Assembly: GCA_039545275.1 (NCBI GenBank)
Contig: BCHS01000018.1
Coordinates: 124,001-188,000 of the forward strand
Source: Pseudomicrostroma phylloplanum
Lineage: Eukaryota > Basidiomycota > Exobasidiomycetes > Microstromatales
Direction: 5' to 3'
Length of the DNA: 64,000 nt
The translations under genes were made by a program, and so were the position numbers. The notes below the pieces were generated by a model. That model was not told the origin of the DNA and searched no databases. It saw only the letters and a program-made list of their open reading frames with translations. Position 1 is the first letter of the stretch. Each line of letters begins with the position of its first letter. Below, one piece after another: positions 1 to 10,764 of the stretch.

Positions 1-15
1 TCACTGACAGGGCGC

Positions 16-3000
16 ATGAAGAAGGAGGAGGAGCTGGACAGGCCAGGCAGCAGCAGCAGTAGTAGCAATGGCGCTGGTGCCAGTGGAAGCAAAGGTCCTT
101 CTGCTGGACGGACGGCCGCTCAGCCCGTCAAGTCTGCTCTTGCGGCCAGCGCAAGACTGTTGTCTGGACCGCCGGGAGGATCGGCTGCTCCGGGTGTTTC
201 TGCGCCTATGGCTAGCGATCGGTATAAGAGGAGCATGTATACCGCTTTCGTGGACAATGCCTTTCTTGAGAGAGATAGGGTGAGTTGGGCAAAGTCAACC
301 AGGTGCTATGGACAGAGTTCAGAGCGAGCGGCTCATCAGAAATTTCTTCCTCCCCGTCCTCACCTTCCAGGGCTCCACAAAGTCCTACTGGGATCTGGTA
401 TCTCAATTTAGGTCTTCAGCTCTCTCTCCCTCGAATCCTTCTGGTACACATTCTCTCTCACTATGGCTGCTAGCCCTTTCGCATCACGTCTCGAAGCTTG
501 ATATGGCTTCTCATTCTCAGCTCGTCGAAAACATCTTGGATCTCCCTTGGGCCGGCACCACTGATGAGTTCTGCAAAAGTTGGTGTCGCTTTGTTTGCGC
601 CCTGGTCAGCGCTCGTACAGAATGGACCGTCAATGTCCTCAACAGAATCGTCAAGGCCTTGAGATGGAGGTCTGACTGGCTACCGCTTCAGCCGCCCAAT
701 CAACCCGCTCTTTCAGCCGATGCAGCGACCAGCTCGCAACCACCTACACAGCCTACCCGTCGGCTGCTGTACACCCGTACCCATCTCCTGCTTCGAGCAG
801 TCCTCACCCTCATTCCAACCTCTATCTCCACGCTGAATCAGCTCCTGGTCAAGCATTTCCCGCATCGGAGAGAGGGCAAAAGAGAGCAAGCTACTTTCGC
901 CCGGAACATCCTCTTCATCACGCAGTACGAGGGGCAGGTCGCCGAGACCGTCTGGAGGGTCGTGGCGGATCGAGCCATTGGACTGGACGTTGAGATCCAG
1001 ATCGAGCTGGACGAGCTTGAAGAAGAAGGTGGCGGCGAAGGCAGCGATATTGGAGAAGAGAAGGGCTCTGCTGCTTCGGACTTGGACCCCTTCGACCGGG
1101 CAATCGACGACAATGACTCGTCGGAAGGCTCGGATTCGGGAGACGAAGGAGGAACAGGGTTCGATGACCTTTCCGACGAAGATATAGAAGACGTCGACGG
1201 GGACGGAGCAGGAGGGCTTCTGCAGGACGGTGAGGAGGAACGCAAAGACCGTAAAGTCAGGGAGCTGGTCGACAAGCTGGACGCGCTCATGAAAGTCTGT
1301 CTCGAGCATCTCGAGAAGATGGGAACCGTCAAGGGCAAGAAGACAGGGGCATCCGAGCTGGTCCTGGATCCGAGATCGACCTGGCTCAATGACTTCCTCG
1401 GTACCGCTGCCCCCGCATCGGGCAACGTCACCCCGACCTCGGAGCGACCACAATCCTTTCCTGTCAAGACTGAGGAGTTGACACGGACATCGCCAGAGGT
1501 AGACGAGGAATTCGAAGCAACGAAGGACGCCCTCTTTCACCATCTGCTGCAGCTCTTCTCGCGCTCGATCCTGCCGACCTTCAAGTGCCGACACGTGCAA
1601 TTCCTCCTCTTCTGGTACTGCTCGCTAGAGACCGACTTTGCCGACTACTTCCTGGGCTTCCTGATCCACAAGGCCATCTATGCCAGGTCTGGCGTGGGCG
1701 GCTTCGACGACGACAGCATGGATCGCTCATCTGGGCAACGCGAGCGTGCAGAGCCTCTTGTACTGCGTCAGGCGTCCGCGTCCTACGTGGCGTCCTTTGT
1801 CTCCCGGGCGCACTACATCACGCCGACCTACACCAGGACGGTCGTCCTGAACCTATGCTCTTACCTCGAAGCCCATCTAGAGGCGTACTCAAATGCAATC
1901 ACCCTCGCCAACTCCATTGGCCTCGTCAACATCGCAGACGAGCGGACTCGGAGACTTGCCGTCGCCCCTCCAGGGAGCGAAGAGCATGCAATCTGGTATG
2001 CGGTGGCACAGGCAGTCTTCTACATCTTCTGCTTCCGATGGCAAGACCTCAAGATTGGCGGTGTCGGACCTGGTGCAGCGGGCACTGGCACTGGTACGGG
2101 TGGTGCTGCGAGCAGCTCCACGCCACGCAAGGTATCAAAAGCAGCGAGCGTCACCTCGAGCAATGAGAGGGATGCAGACGAGTACGAGGTGGACGGAGGG
2201 CTGATGATCGGGTCTCTCTCCTCGACGGGCTCCTCCTCGTACGCTATGCCTTCCTCCGTGCACCGAGGTCAGCCGTTCTCCTTGGCAAGCCACAAGGCAG
2301 ATGCCGACGCAAAGGCTCGAGAAGCTCCCGGGCTTGGTCCCTCTTCCTTTTCCAACTCCTTCTCTTCTTCCTTATCCTCAGCACAAGACCCTGCTCTTGG
2401 ACAGATCCAGCTGGACGTGCCGAGCAACATCGACACGGAGCCTACGGGCATCCCGGCTGGCTCCGCAGGAGGCTCGGGAACAGGTACGGGTACGAGCAGC
2501 TGGTCGCAAGGTCTGTCGATCCTGCAGCGCGCCATCCTCTCCCCACTGAACCCGCTGCAGCACTGTTCCGGCACCGTGGTACGGCAATTTGCGGCAGTGG
2601 CGCAGCACGTTGGATTCCTCTACTGCTGGAGCTTGATTGAGGCTAACAATCGACGGAACGCGGGCATTGGGGTTAGTGCCGACTCTCAAGCCGCGCATGG
2701 CGGCACAAATGCTGTTGCTGCCAACCCTAGGGACAGTCGAGGCGTAGCGTCCACCCCCCACAACGCCACGGGCGGCACGGCAGGCGCCGCGGGCACAAGG
2801 GCCTTCTTGGCAAAGGACCTCGAGGGCTTCTTTCCCTTTGACCCTTATCGTCTCTCCTCGACGGCGGAGCGCTTCGTTGCTCCCCTCTACAGAGAGTGGA
2901 GGGACGTTGCGCCCGTGGGACTTGGTGGTGATGAAGAAGAGGAAGAGGAGGGATCAGACGATGAGAGTGACGAAGATGAGGAAGAGTCTACTTCTGGCGG

Positions 3001-3277
3001 AGAGGAGGACGAGGAAGAGGAGGCAGGCTCCCTCACTTCAGAAAGCCAGGAGCACCACAACCGTCTAGCTCTCTCCGCCAGTCGCACAGGTCTGCAGATT
3101 CCCGGCAGCGGCAAGCGTCCGCATCACCACAGGAGACGCCAACGCAGCGGTCGCGGCGCGGCAGACTCTTCACTACTTTCTGCTTCCGATGCGAGTAGGA
3201 ACGAGGAGGAGGACAGTCAAGGTGATGGAGCTGGAATCGAGGAGGGACTCGAGGCGATGAGCGTGAGCGCTAGCTAG
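16..3277 (+). CDS. RRN3: RNA polymerase I initiation factor RRN3 (TIF-IA)
   Basis: Exons 16-279 and 371-3277, 1056 aa. RRN3 bridges Pol I to core factor at the rDNA promoter in the nucleolus. The splice joins 'MYTAFVDNAFLERDR' to 'GSTKSYWDLVSQFRSS', the usual RRN3 entry, followed by the helical-repeat core with 'LLLRAVLTLIP' and, after the acidic loop, 'HHLLQLFSRSILPTFKCRHVQFLLFWYCS'-like conserved helices. The 91-nt intron runs from GTGAGT at 280 to CAG at 370. Yeast and human RRN3 are about 630-650 aa. The extra length here is an Asp/Glu/Ser loop (about residues 298-375), a Ser/Gly-rich insert (about 650-800) and an acidic then basic tail. The frame is open to the left edge and 'gacag' lies just before the ATG, so an upstream exon cannot be excluded. 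It converges on the clathrin light chain gene. Confidence 0.9.
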
Positions 3278-3446
3278 CATTGTACATTCTTCTCCCATAT
3301 CATCATCGTCATCCTTTCTGGTTTCGCGAAAAGCCATTATCATTATTGCCATCAGGTGGCCATTCTCACTAGTCTGCCCAAGCGGTGTTCGGGTGTTACA
3401 GGCTCCCAGTACGAGAAGCATTGTTGGCCTCAGTTGCCCCTTTTGC

Positions 3447-4513
3447 TTAGTAGCCACCGGCAGCAGGAGCGGTCTCTCCTTCCCTACGAAGAGAGAGCAG
3501 CAGCTCTGGAAACGAGGAAGAGTCGTAAGAGGACTGACTGTGTGAGCATGTGCGGCTGTCCTCGAGTGCCCTGCTCTCCGCAGACTCACCTCTGAACCTG
3601 CTCAAGTCCGTACTTCCCGGTCCTCCGGGGGCAATCGTCTTGCTCTGTGAATTCTGCAACTCGACCAACTTTGTGATTCGATCCCAAGTAGTTCCCTCTG
3701 CCAATTCCCTGTTCCTCTTTTCGGTGAATTCCGCCTCTACCTCTTTATTCTTCTGAATACTCTTCTCCTTCTTTGCATTGTACTCCTTGTAGAATTGATC
3801 AATATCTCGTTCAGCTTGGGAGACGGCTTCGGCTTTACGACGTTCCCCTTCGGCGTCGCGGCGGGCGATTAGGTCTCCTTGGGCGTGGCGCCATTCCCGC
3901 ATGGGTTCGGGTTCTTCTTCGTCGTCGAATTGATTGGTGAAGCGATTTGTGGAGGAGGCTTCAAAGTGGGATGGACTGGGACCACGGCCGGAGATTTGGG
4001 TGCTGCTGGCGGGGGGNGGAGCCATGTAGCCGTTGCCGTTGCTGGTGCTAGTAGGTGGGGGGTAGGCCTGGAGGAGGAAGGGCGGGAAGGGTACACTCTG
4101 TGATTCAGCTTCTCGCGCTTGCTTGACTAACTTCATGCTGACTGCTCCTCTGACCATTTACTCACAGTGGGCTGAGCATCAATAGGCGCGCTGCTCCCTC
4201 CCCCATTCAAATCCGGGTCATCAAGCTCAGGAAAGCTACTCTCAAACGCCTCCCTCTCATCCCTTGGCTTCTCACTTCCCACCGGTGCACTTCCACTAGA
4301 AGCTGCGCCTCCTCCTCCTCCGAGTAGGTCCATATCATCATCCTCTCCCCATCCACCAGGAGCACCACCCCCGCTCATACCACCAGCGGTGCCAGTCGCA
4401 GCAGCAGTGAGTGCTGCGTCTCCTCCATCACCGTCGAGGTCGGGGAACTTGGAGACAAAGTCGGAGGTGGGATCGTTACTGTTGGTGTTGTTGGAGCCAA
4501 AGTCAAAGGACAT
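3447..4513 (-). CDS. CLC1: Clathrin light chain
   Basis: Exons 4513-4166, 4067-3590 and 3505-3447, 294 aa. It binds the clathrin heavy-chain hub and regulates coat assembly. The N-terminus is acidic and Gly-rich, with 'ESSFPELDD'. A long helix follows, starting near 'EPEPMREWRH' and running through 'AERDIDQFYKEYNAKKEKS' to the family C-terminal block 'WDRITKLVELQNSQSK'. The ending 'RRFRELLLSLRREGE..AGGY' type is only restored when intron 3589-3506 is removed; that intron is 84 nt with no stop, so an unspliced reading also stays open. The first intron (4165-4068) is placed at the pyrimidine-rich CTCCAG; an earlier TCACAG 27 nt upstream is also in phase and would add nine residues. One base (4017) is unresolved inside a G run. 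It is divergent from BET1. Confidence 0.9.
4017..4017. other. Unresolved base (n) in a G homopolymer
   Basis: A single n follows six G residues inside exon 2 of the clathrin light chain gene. The frame downstream is intact, so the count is right as written, but the affected codon (in the Met-Ala-x-Pro-Pro stretch) is not certain. Confidence 0.95.
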
Positions 4514-4887
4514 CTTGGCTGTGTGAGGGTGGAAGGGTGAAGATACGGTAGGAAGGAGTGGGGATGTATGCTGTGTATGTCTGGCCTGCTTCTAGTCCAT
4601 GCGTGTCGCTGGGTGGAGTTGCTTGTGTGTGCCTTGTGCGTGCGTGGGTGAGCTGGAGCCAAGGCCACTCACGGGGCTTGCGCGCGGTGCATCGGAACGG
4701 AAGGTGTGCAACCCCGCCCGCCGTGGGTTGGCATGGGTGGCCCCTCCGCCGAGAAAGGCAGCCAGGAGTCGCAGCGTGGAAGTCCAAGCAGCAAAGGACA
4801 AAGCTCCATCCTCAACGTCGACCCACGCCAATCTCGCTATACTTCTCTTCCACTCGCCCATACCTTTCTGCTCGTAGGTCTCTCACC
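4514..4887. promoter_or_regulatory. Divergent intergenic region, clathrin light chain / BET1
   Basis: 374 bp between two divergent start codons, so it must hold both promoters. There is no clear TATA box. The BET1 frame stays open upstream to about 4558, but the conserved protein starts at 4888, so this is read as 5' leader. No other gene is seen. Confidence 0.6.
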
Positions 4888-5623
4888 ATGTCTCGCAGAT
4901 ATGGCGCCGGTGGCGTCTCGGACCGCAACGCCATGTTGGCCGGGTACGGGTACGGCAACTATTCTGCCTCTCCGCAAGCTCCCTCCAATTCCAACTCCAT
5001 AGGAAGGACCGCCTCGCCCTTTGAGCAGCCCTATGCTTCCACCTCCGCCTCCGCCTCCACGGGAGGATCCGCCTCATCCCGGCATCCCTTTGCCTCTTCT
5101 TCGTCAGCTCAAGCTCAGAGGGCGAATACGCTACCGCAAGAGGACTGGTCCGAGTACGACCGCAAGAAGTACGACGAGTCGCCCGTTGCACCCACTTCCT
5201 CTTCCTCCGCTTCGAAATGGTGGGGCGGTACAGATCGGCAAGCCGAGCAGCTCGAAGAGCAAAACGACGAACGTCTCCAAGGCTTGTCAGACCGCGTCAA
5301 GATCCTAAAAGACATCACTTTGGGGATCGGTAATGAGGTGCGCGAGGGAACAAAGGAGCTTGGGACACTTGGAGAGGCAATGAGTGGAGCGAGCGCATTT
5401 CTGGGGGGAACTTTTCAGAGGATGAACAAGATGGCAAAGAGGCAGGGAGGATGGTTTTGGAATATGATGGGGTTTCTGCTCTTTGTCTGTTGGTTGTTCG
5501 TGAGTAGAGGGAGAGAAGGCGGGGTGGAGGAGGAAGGCGCTACGCAGGTGGGTCTACTAACTAACTCGCATTGCCTCTCTCCCCTCTGGCTGTCAGGTGT
5601 TCCTCTGGTGGTGGAGAAGATGA
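4888..5623 (+). CDS. BET1: SNARE protein BET1 (ER-Golgi v-SNARE)
   Basis: Exons 4888-5499 and 5597-5623, 212 aa. Bet1 works with Sed5, Bos1 and Sec22 in fusion of ER-derived vesicles with the Golgi. A Ser/Ala-rich variable N-terminus of about 110 residues leads to the SNARE helix 'LEEQNDERLQGLSDRVKIL', then 'DITLGIGNEVREGTKEL', 'FLGGTFQRMNKMAKRQGG' and a tail anchor 'WFWNMMGFLLFVCWLF'. The last nine codons come from a tiny second exon (VFLWWWRR, stop) after a 97-nt GTGAGT...CAG intron. This completes the membrane anchor, so skipping the exon would change the tail. The start at 4888 is chosen because the SNARE family begins here; the frame is open further upstream. It is convergent with AP-2 alpha. 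Confidence 0.88.
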
Positions 5624-5845
5624 GGCATGCCTGTCTGCCTGCAATCTATCAGCATATACCGCCAGATCAAGGACGGCATGAGGCCAGCACTGATACCTTT
5701 GACACGCATTCGCACATACACACGCACAGCTGGGATGGGTCGCAAAAGTGGTATGATGATGACACGCCTCGCGATGAGGTCGGCAGCAATGCAGAAAGAG
5801 GAAGAGGAGTACAGGGGCGGGATGCTATCTGCTTAAAGCAGACAG

Positions 5846-8800
5846 TCAGGCAGCGTTCAATAGGGCATTGGCGTCGCCCGTCATGCCAGAGACGACGAGC
5901 TTGAGCAGCTCTGCGGAGACTAGGTCGTTGGTGGTGCGAATTGTTGCTCGGCATAGCTGCAGGTTATGCACATCAGGAAAGAAGAGTGCGATCAGTATTG
6001 GCACGCTCAGAGCTTCTTCTCCTACTTCTCCCCTTTCCACTCACCTTGGCTTGTGCGTTCGGCTCCACTCGAACCAGACATCCCACCTTTCCACTGGTCA
6101 TATGCAGCACGCCCGCCGCGACAATGTTGCTCGCATTCGGGTCGATACCCTCCAGCACGCCCAGCCGCATCCCGCCAATGAACTTCTTGTTCCTAGACAC
6201 GTCCACGCTCCCACTGCTAGTCAGCTTTAAGTTGCCAAAGATCTTCTGCGCCTCGCGGGGAGGGCCGCCGATCTGTTTCCACCGCTCAAAGAAGTCTACG
6301 GAGCCTAGCTGAACTGGCTCGATGAACTTTGACACCACCACGGGTAGACGCAGAGTGAGATCTTGCATTGAGCCTGCCAGGTACTGGATCCGCAGAATGG
6401 GCGGAGAGGTGAAGAAGTCTTTGCACTCCAGCTGGAGCACTTGTTGCACCTGCGTCATGGCCCCGAGCGATGAAGGGGGCATCTTTGTCATGAAGCAGGT
6501 CAAGGCCTCTGGCTCCTGGGACCTCACTTGCAGACTAAAGGAACTGAAGCCGACGGAAATCTTGTTGCCAAAGTAGAGGGCGATGCGACCCTGGTTGCCG
6601 TGGAATTCAGACTTGATGCCGATCTGCAGTTGAGCGTCTTCCAAGAGCACGCCCTCGTTTGAGTAGCAGATGCGATGGAAGGACTTTTCGTGGCCCGCGG
6701 TGAATTGCGGCGGACCACCGAAGGACGTTCCGCCACCGGTCATGGCTGGTGCAATGAAGGCCGACGAAGAGCTGTCCCGTGTGACAACGGGCGATGTAGA
6801 GCCCGCCCTCGCGCCACTGTCACCGCCGCCGAGCAGGGCTTGATCAGCGCTGTTCCCACCATCGGCTGCTTCGGCAGTGGGTCCCATTCCGGTGTCGCCA
6901 GAGGAAGTAAGATCCAGTCCTTCGAGTCCCGAGAGCAGGTCGGTGCTATCTTGTCTGTCCATCGAGTGGCTACCTCCGCCGTTCGTACCATTGACTGTGC
7001 CATTTGCGTCTGCTGTTGTCAAGTCAGGAGCATGCTCAGAGGGTATGACTGTATGCGCTGGACCGCCTGTGGGCATGGCGCCTCCGTTGACTTGTCCCTT
7101 CTTGAGCGACTCCATTCGAACATCGTCACGATTTCGGTTGACCTCCTTGCCTCCGATGATCCATGTGCGCTTATCCCCAGTGTCACCGTGCTTCTTTTGC
7201 AAGCGATTGAGGAGAAGTGACGACTTCTCCGGAAAGGGTGGCATCTCGTCGCACACCACCTGAAGGAGCTCATCGCTCGGCAACTTAGCCAGCGCAACGT
7301 ACTCGCAGGCTCTTTGCTGCAGCTCGGCATCGAGGACGTGGGTGTAGCGGTTCAGCACATACATGATCTGCTCACGGATCTCTGGGAATAGGTTGAGCCA
7401 CTTGACGTACGTCGAGAGCAAAAGCGCTCTCGTTGGCTGTGAGCACAGGTGAGAGCGAGAATGCAGTGCATGAAACTGCTCAATGGGCGAAGCTCCAGGA
7501 TTGTTTGCAATCAGGTGTCCGTACTCTCCCAAGACGTAGCCTCCGACCTTGATGAGGTTCTCGTGGCAGGAAGCAGACTGTAGGTGCTCGAAGACTTTCG
7601 TCGCAGCGTACTCTTGCACGTCTTCATTGTTGGTCACGATCTGGATGACCCTGAACCAGACCTCTTCTCCAACGTGATCTCCTGCCGAGCTCACAAGCTG
7701 TAGAATGGTGTCGACGTACCAGCTATACTCGGTGGCAAACTTCTCCGTCAAGATGGCAATTTTGAGCACGAGCTCCTCCCTGAGAGCATAGTCTGCAATA
7801 GAAAGGTAGCGCAGAAGCTCTCCTACAATAGCCTTGGCGTTGCTCACATCGCACATCGAGTACAACAGGTCAAGTCCTCGCCGCCTGACACTGATATCCC
7901 GATCTCGAAGGGAAAGGATGATTGTGCCTTGGTGGATCTTGATAGGCTCCAGAGACTCAGCACAGGCTGCCAAGTGAGCCATGGTGTCCAGACCAAGATA
8001 CCTCACGTTTGTTTCGCGCGACAAGATGAAGCGGCCTAGCAGCGATGACGCCTTTGTCACGATACTGGACTCCGGATCAAGGTGAATGGCAAGGTTGATG
8101 GCCTCGAACAGAATGGCATTTTGAGCATTGTTGTGCTGCACATTCTTCGGAGTGGTATAGGCTAGCTTCAAGATGGTCTGTAGCACGTTGTCCAGGGTCA
8201 TCCTGATCGTCGGCTCTTCAGTTGCGGGCCAGTACTGCAGGAGACGTAGCAGCTTGACCTGAAGCCAAGGATTGGGGACCTTGTAGTAGACGTAATCCTC
8301 CGAAAAGTCCTCCTCGATGAGAAGCTTGGCCATTCGATCAACCGCCTTCGGATATGCGATACTATACGCCTCTGGGAAGTCCTGGGTGAGGGACATCACC
8401 AGACTGGTCACTGCTGTAGTCACACCGAGGTTTTCATCGTCCAGGATTGCCACGATCCGAGGCGCCCACTCTTCCGCCGGGATAGCTTCGGGGTTCTTTC
8501 GATACAGTCGTAGCAGAGTGAGCGCAGCCTTCTTCTTTACGAAGGAGCGTGATGTGCTAAGAGGCAGAAGGGGGAGGAGCGTCAGCAGGGCCGAGCATGA
8601 AGATCCAGATCATTTGAAAGGTCGGTCACACTACTCACGGTGAGATCAGCAGCCTGTGTACATCAGGTCCCAAAGCCTCGGCCATCTCTGTCCCTCCAAT
8701 ATTCGCAATAGCGTGCAGTGCCAGACAATTGTTGACCTCGTTCAGGTCATCCAGATCCTTCCGGATGGAGTTGACGACCAGCCGCACCAGGTCCGAGTTT

Positions 8801-9169
8801 TCGTGCATCAGCAATGTTAGAGCGAGGTATCCAATCTGCTTCTCCGAGTACTTTGTGCTAGAGATGAGGTTCACGGCCTCCATGTGGCCGATATCCACCG
8901 GATAGCCGAGGATGTACGTGAAGACGATCTGCAAATATGTCTCCGGTCAGCAAACGAGCCCCTCTCTCTTCCTCCGCTATTTCTCAACTTACCTTACTCA
9001 AGTACTTCTTCCTCGAATACCCATCCAGATTCCCCTCCTTGAACTTCTGACGTATATGCGCCATCTCCTTGTTGATCCTCTTCTCCTCCAGCTCCCGCAC
9101 CCTACATGCCCTCAGATCGGCAATGTACTGGGTCAGACCGCGCATCATGAAGCGATTTGTGCTTGCCAT
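5846..9169 (-). CDS. APL3: AP-2 complex subunit alpha (alpha-adaptin)
   Basis: Exons 9169-8993, 8928-8639, 8556-6045 and 5956-5846, 1029 aa. It is the large subunit of the plasma-membrane clathrin adaptor. It binds PIP2 through the N-terminal trunk and accessory proteins through the ear. The start 'MRGLTQYIADLRACR' and 'EEKRINKEMAHIRQKF' match alpha-adaptin. 'GYSRKKYLSK' carries the basic patch that corresponds to the animal PIP2 site (KKK). The trunk has 'GHMEAVNLISSTKYSEKQIGY', 'ETNVRYLGLDTMAHLA' and 'EYSWYVDTILQLV'. About residues 630-770 form a low-complexity hinge. The ear follows with 'FHRICYSNEGVLLEDAQLQ' and 'GCLVRVEPNAQAK'. Removal of the last intron (6044-5957) restores the family C-terminus 'LCRATIRTTNDLVSAELL'. 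All three introns have GTRAGT donors. Confidence 0.93.
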
Positions 9170-9888
9170 CTTGGTCTTGGACTAGACAATATGGGCGATG
9201 CGATGAGCCGCGGGATATGATTCGGCAGGGAGGAGGAGGAGCGTAGGGTTGGGAGTGGGAGGACTGGCGGAGGGAGGGGCTAGCTGGCCGCGTGAAGCGT
9301 GGAGCACCTCTGCCGGCAGAGCACGTCTGATCTCTGAAGACGCTACAGTGAGTATTCTGACACCTCGTACAATGAGATCGAGGCCGAGGAGGATATGCGG
9401 ACACGACGCACGAACGAAGGAGAGGCTCAAGGGAGGGCACGCAAAGGAAAGAGACACACACACTGGCGCCAGCTTGAGGCCCGGCGCACGTCCCTGTCCG
9501 TCTCGTCCCTTTGTGCTTCCGGGCCCGGCTGTGTTCGGACCCGCGACGAGATGATGCTGTTGCTCCAAGGGCGAGCCCATTGGTAGCATAGCGCTGGTGC
9601 CGTAACAAAGGTCCATCGAGACATCTCCTACGCCCCTTGGTGTGACCAGACAGTCCCTCAGGCAGCGCTGTGAACCAGCCATCCTCAAAGTGCGGCATTA
9701 AGAGGCAATACGATACATGAGGGTCATTCGTAGGTGGTAGTGAATAAGTATGAATAGATGAAGCAGCAACCTTTGCAAGCTGACGACTCCGGCTCCTCAC
9801 GACCTTTCTGCCGCCATTCCCACGAAATGACTTTTGCCGCACATTTCTCCTCTTCTCATTGTCACTAGCGGGCCTTTGAAGGTCCACT
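9170..9888. other. Intergenic region between AP-2 alpha and CNBP
   Basis: 719 bp between two minus-strand genes. It should hold the AP-2 alpha promoter and leader (right-to-left from 9170) and the 3' UTR of the CNBP gene. Several frames are open but none shows protein-like composition or a family match. Nothing else is seen. Confidence 0.5.
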
Positions 9889-10764
9889 TCAAGCAGCAGT
9901 CTCAGCGACGGCAGGGGCGCTGCCCTCAGTGGCCGTCGCTGTGGGAGCTCCCTGGCCAGTTGGGCAGAAGCGAGCGAGGTGTCCCTCACCCTGGCAGTTG
10001 TAGCACTTCTTAGGTGGGCGGGGTGCAACGGGGCCACGGCCGGCCATGGGGGCCGACTTGCAGTCCCTGGCAAAGTGGTTGGGTCCTCCACAGTTGTGGC
10101 ATCGGACACCGGGTCCACCAGCTCCTGGAGCTCCTCGGCCGGGGAAAGGTCGGATCACGCCGCCGTTGGTCTGAGGGCACTGCTTGGCCAAGTGAGGCCC
10201 GCCTGGAAAGCAATGATGAGAGGGACCATAGACGAGTGAGATCAGCAAGAATTCTCATGCCGACGGAGAGGGCGCGTTGCAACTGCCACTCACCACAGGT
10301 GAAGCAGCCAGAGGCAGCTCCAGGGCCGGCTCCGGGACCGGCACCGACACCAGGCGCCCGAGGCTTGGGGCCGCTAGGGCAAGCGCTCTTAATGTGTCCA
10401 ACACCACCACATCCGTAGCTACGAGGTGAAAGGGGACCAGGACGAGCAGTGTAAGAGGCTAGCGAAATGGATACCACAGTCTCTTATCAGGGCAGCTCAC
10501 CATTGCTTGTGGTCGTCCGTTCGTGGAGACTCGCATGCAGAAGACTCGTGGCCGGGCTCTCCACTGTGATACAACAGAGCGATGGAACAGAGCAGAGAGA
10601 GTCAGCGGTCAGTCATCCCAGCATGTCAAGGAGTCTCTTTGCATCGAGTCTGTGCCAATCCATACGTACCACTGGAAGCAGAGACGGCTAGGAGCAGAGC
10701 AGGCATCTGCCAGGTGTCCCAGCCTACCACAGACGAAGCAAGCCCTCCTTCGGTTGAACGACAT
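9889..10764 (-). CDS. GIS2: CCHC zinc-knuckle protein, CNBP/GIS2 type
   Basis: Exons 10764-10670, 10563-10501, 10418-10294 and 10202-9889, 198 aa. Proteins of this family bind single-stranded nucleic acid and mRNA and act in translation. Six knuckles are seen: CFVCGRLGHLADAC (residues 9-22), CFQCGEPGHESSAC (29-42), CYGCGGVGHIKSAC (53-66), CFTCGGPHLAKQC (91-103), CHNCGGPNHFARDC and CYNCQGEGHLARFC. Yeast Gis2 has seven. A Gly/Pro/Ala linker sits between knuckles 3 and 4. Introns 1 and 2 both split a zinc-binding Cys codon after TG, and intron 3 falls just after the second Cys of knuckle 4. As spliced, knuckle 4 has three rather than four residues between Cys and His. The first ATG of the conserved frame is used. 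Confidence 0.88.

Noticed and set aside
713..1600. 295-codon antisense frame inside RRN3
   Set aside because: It mirrors the conserved RRN3 coding strand and has no family match; a shadow of a GC-rich gene.
9889..10764. Retrotransposon Gag origin for the zinc knuckles
   Set aside because: Six knuckles in a small intron-bearing gene, with no capsid, protease or reverse transcriptase nearby, fit cellular CNBP/GIS2.
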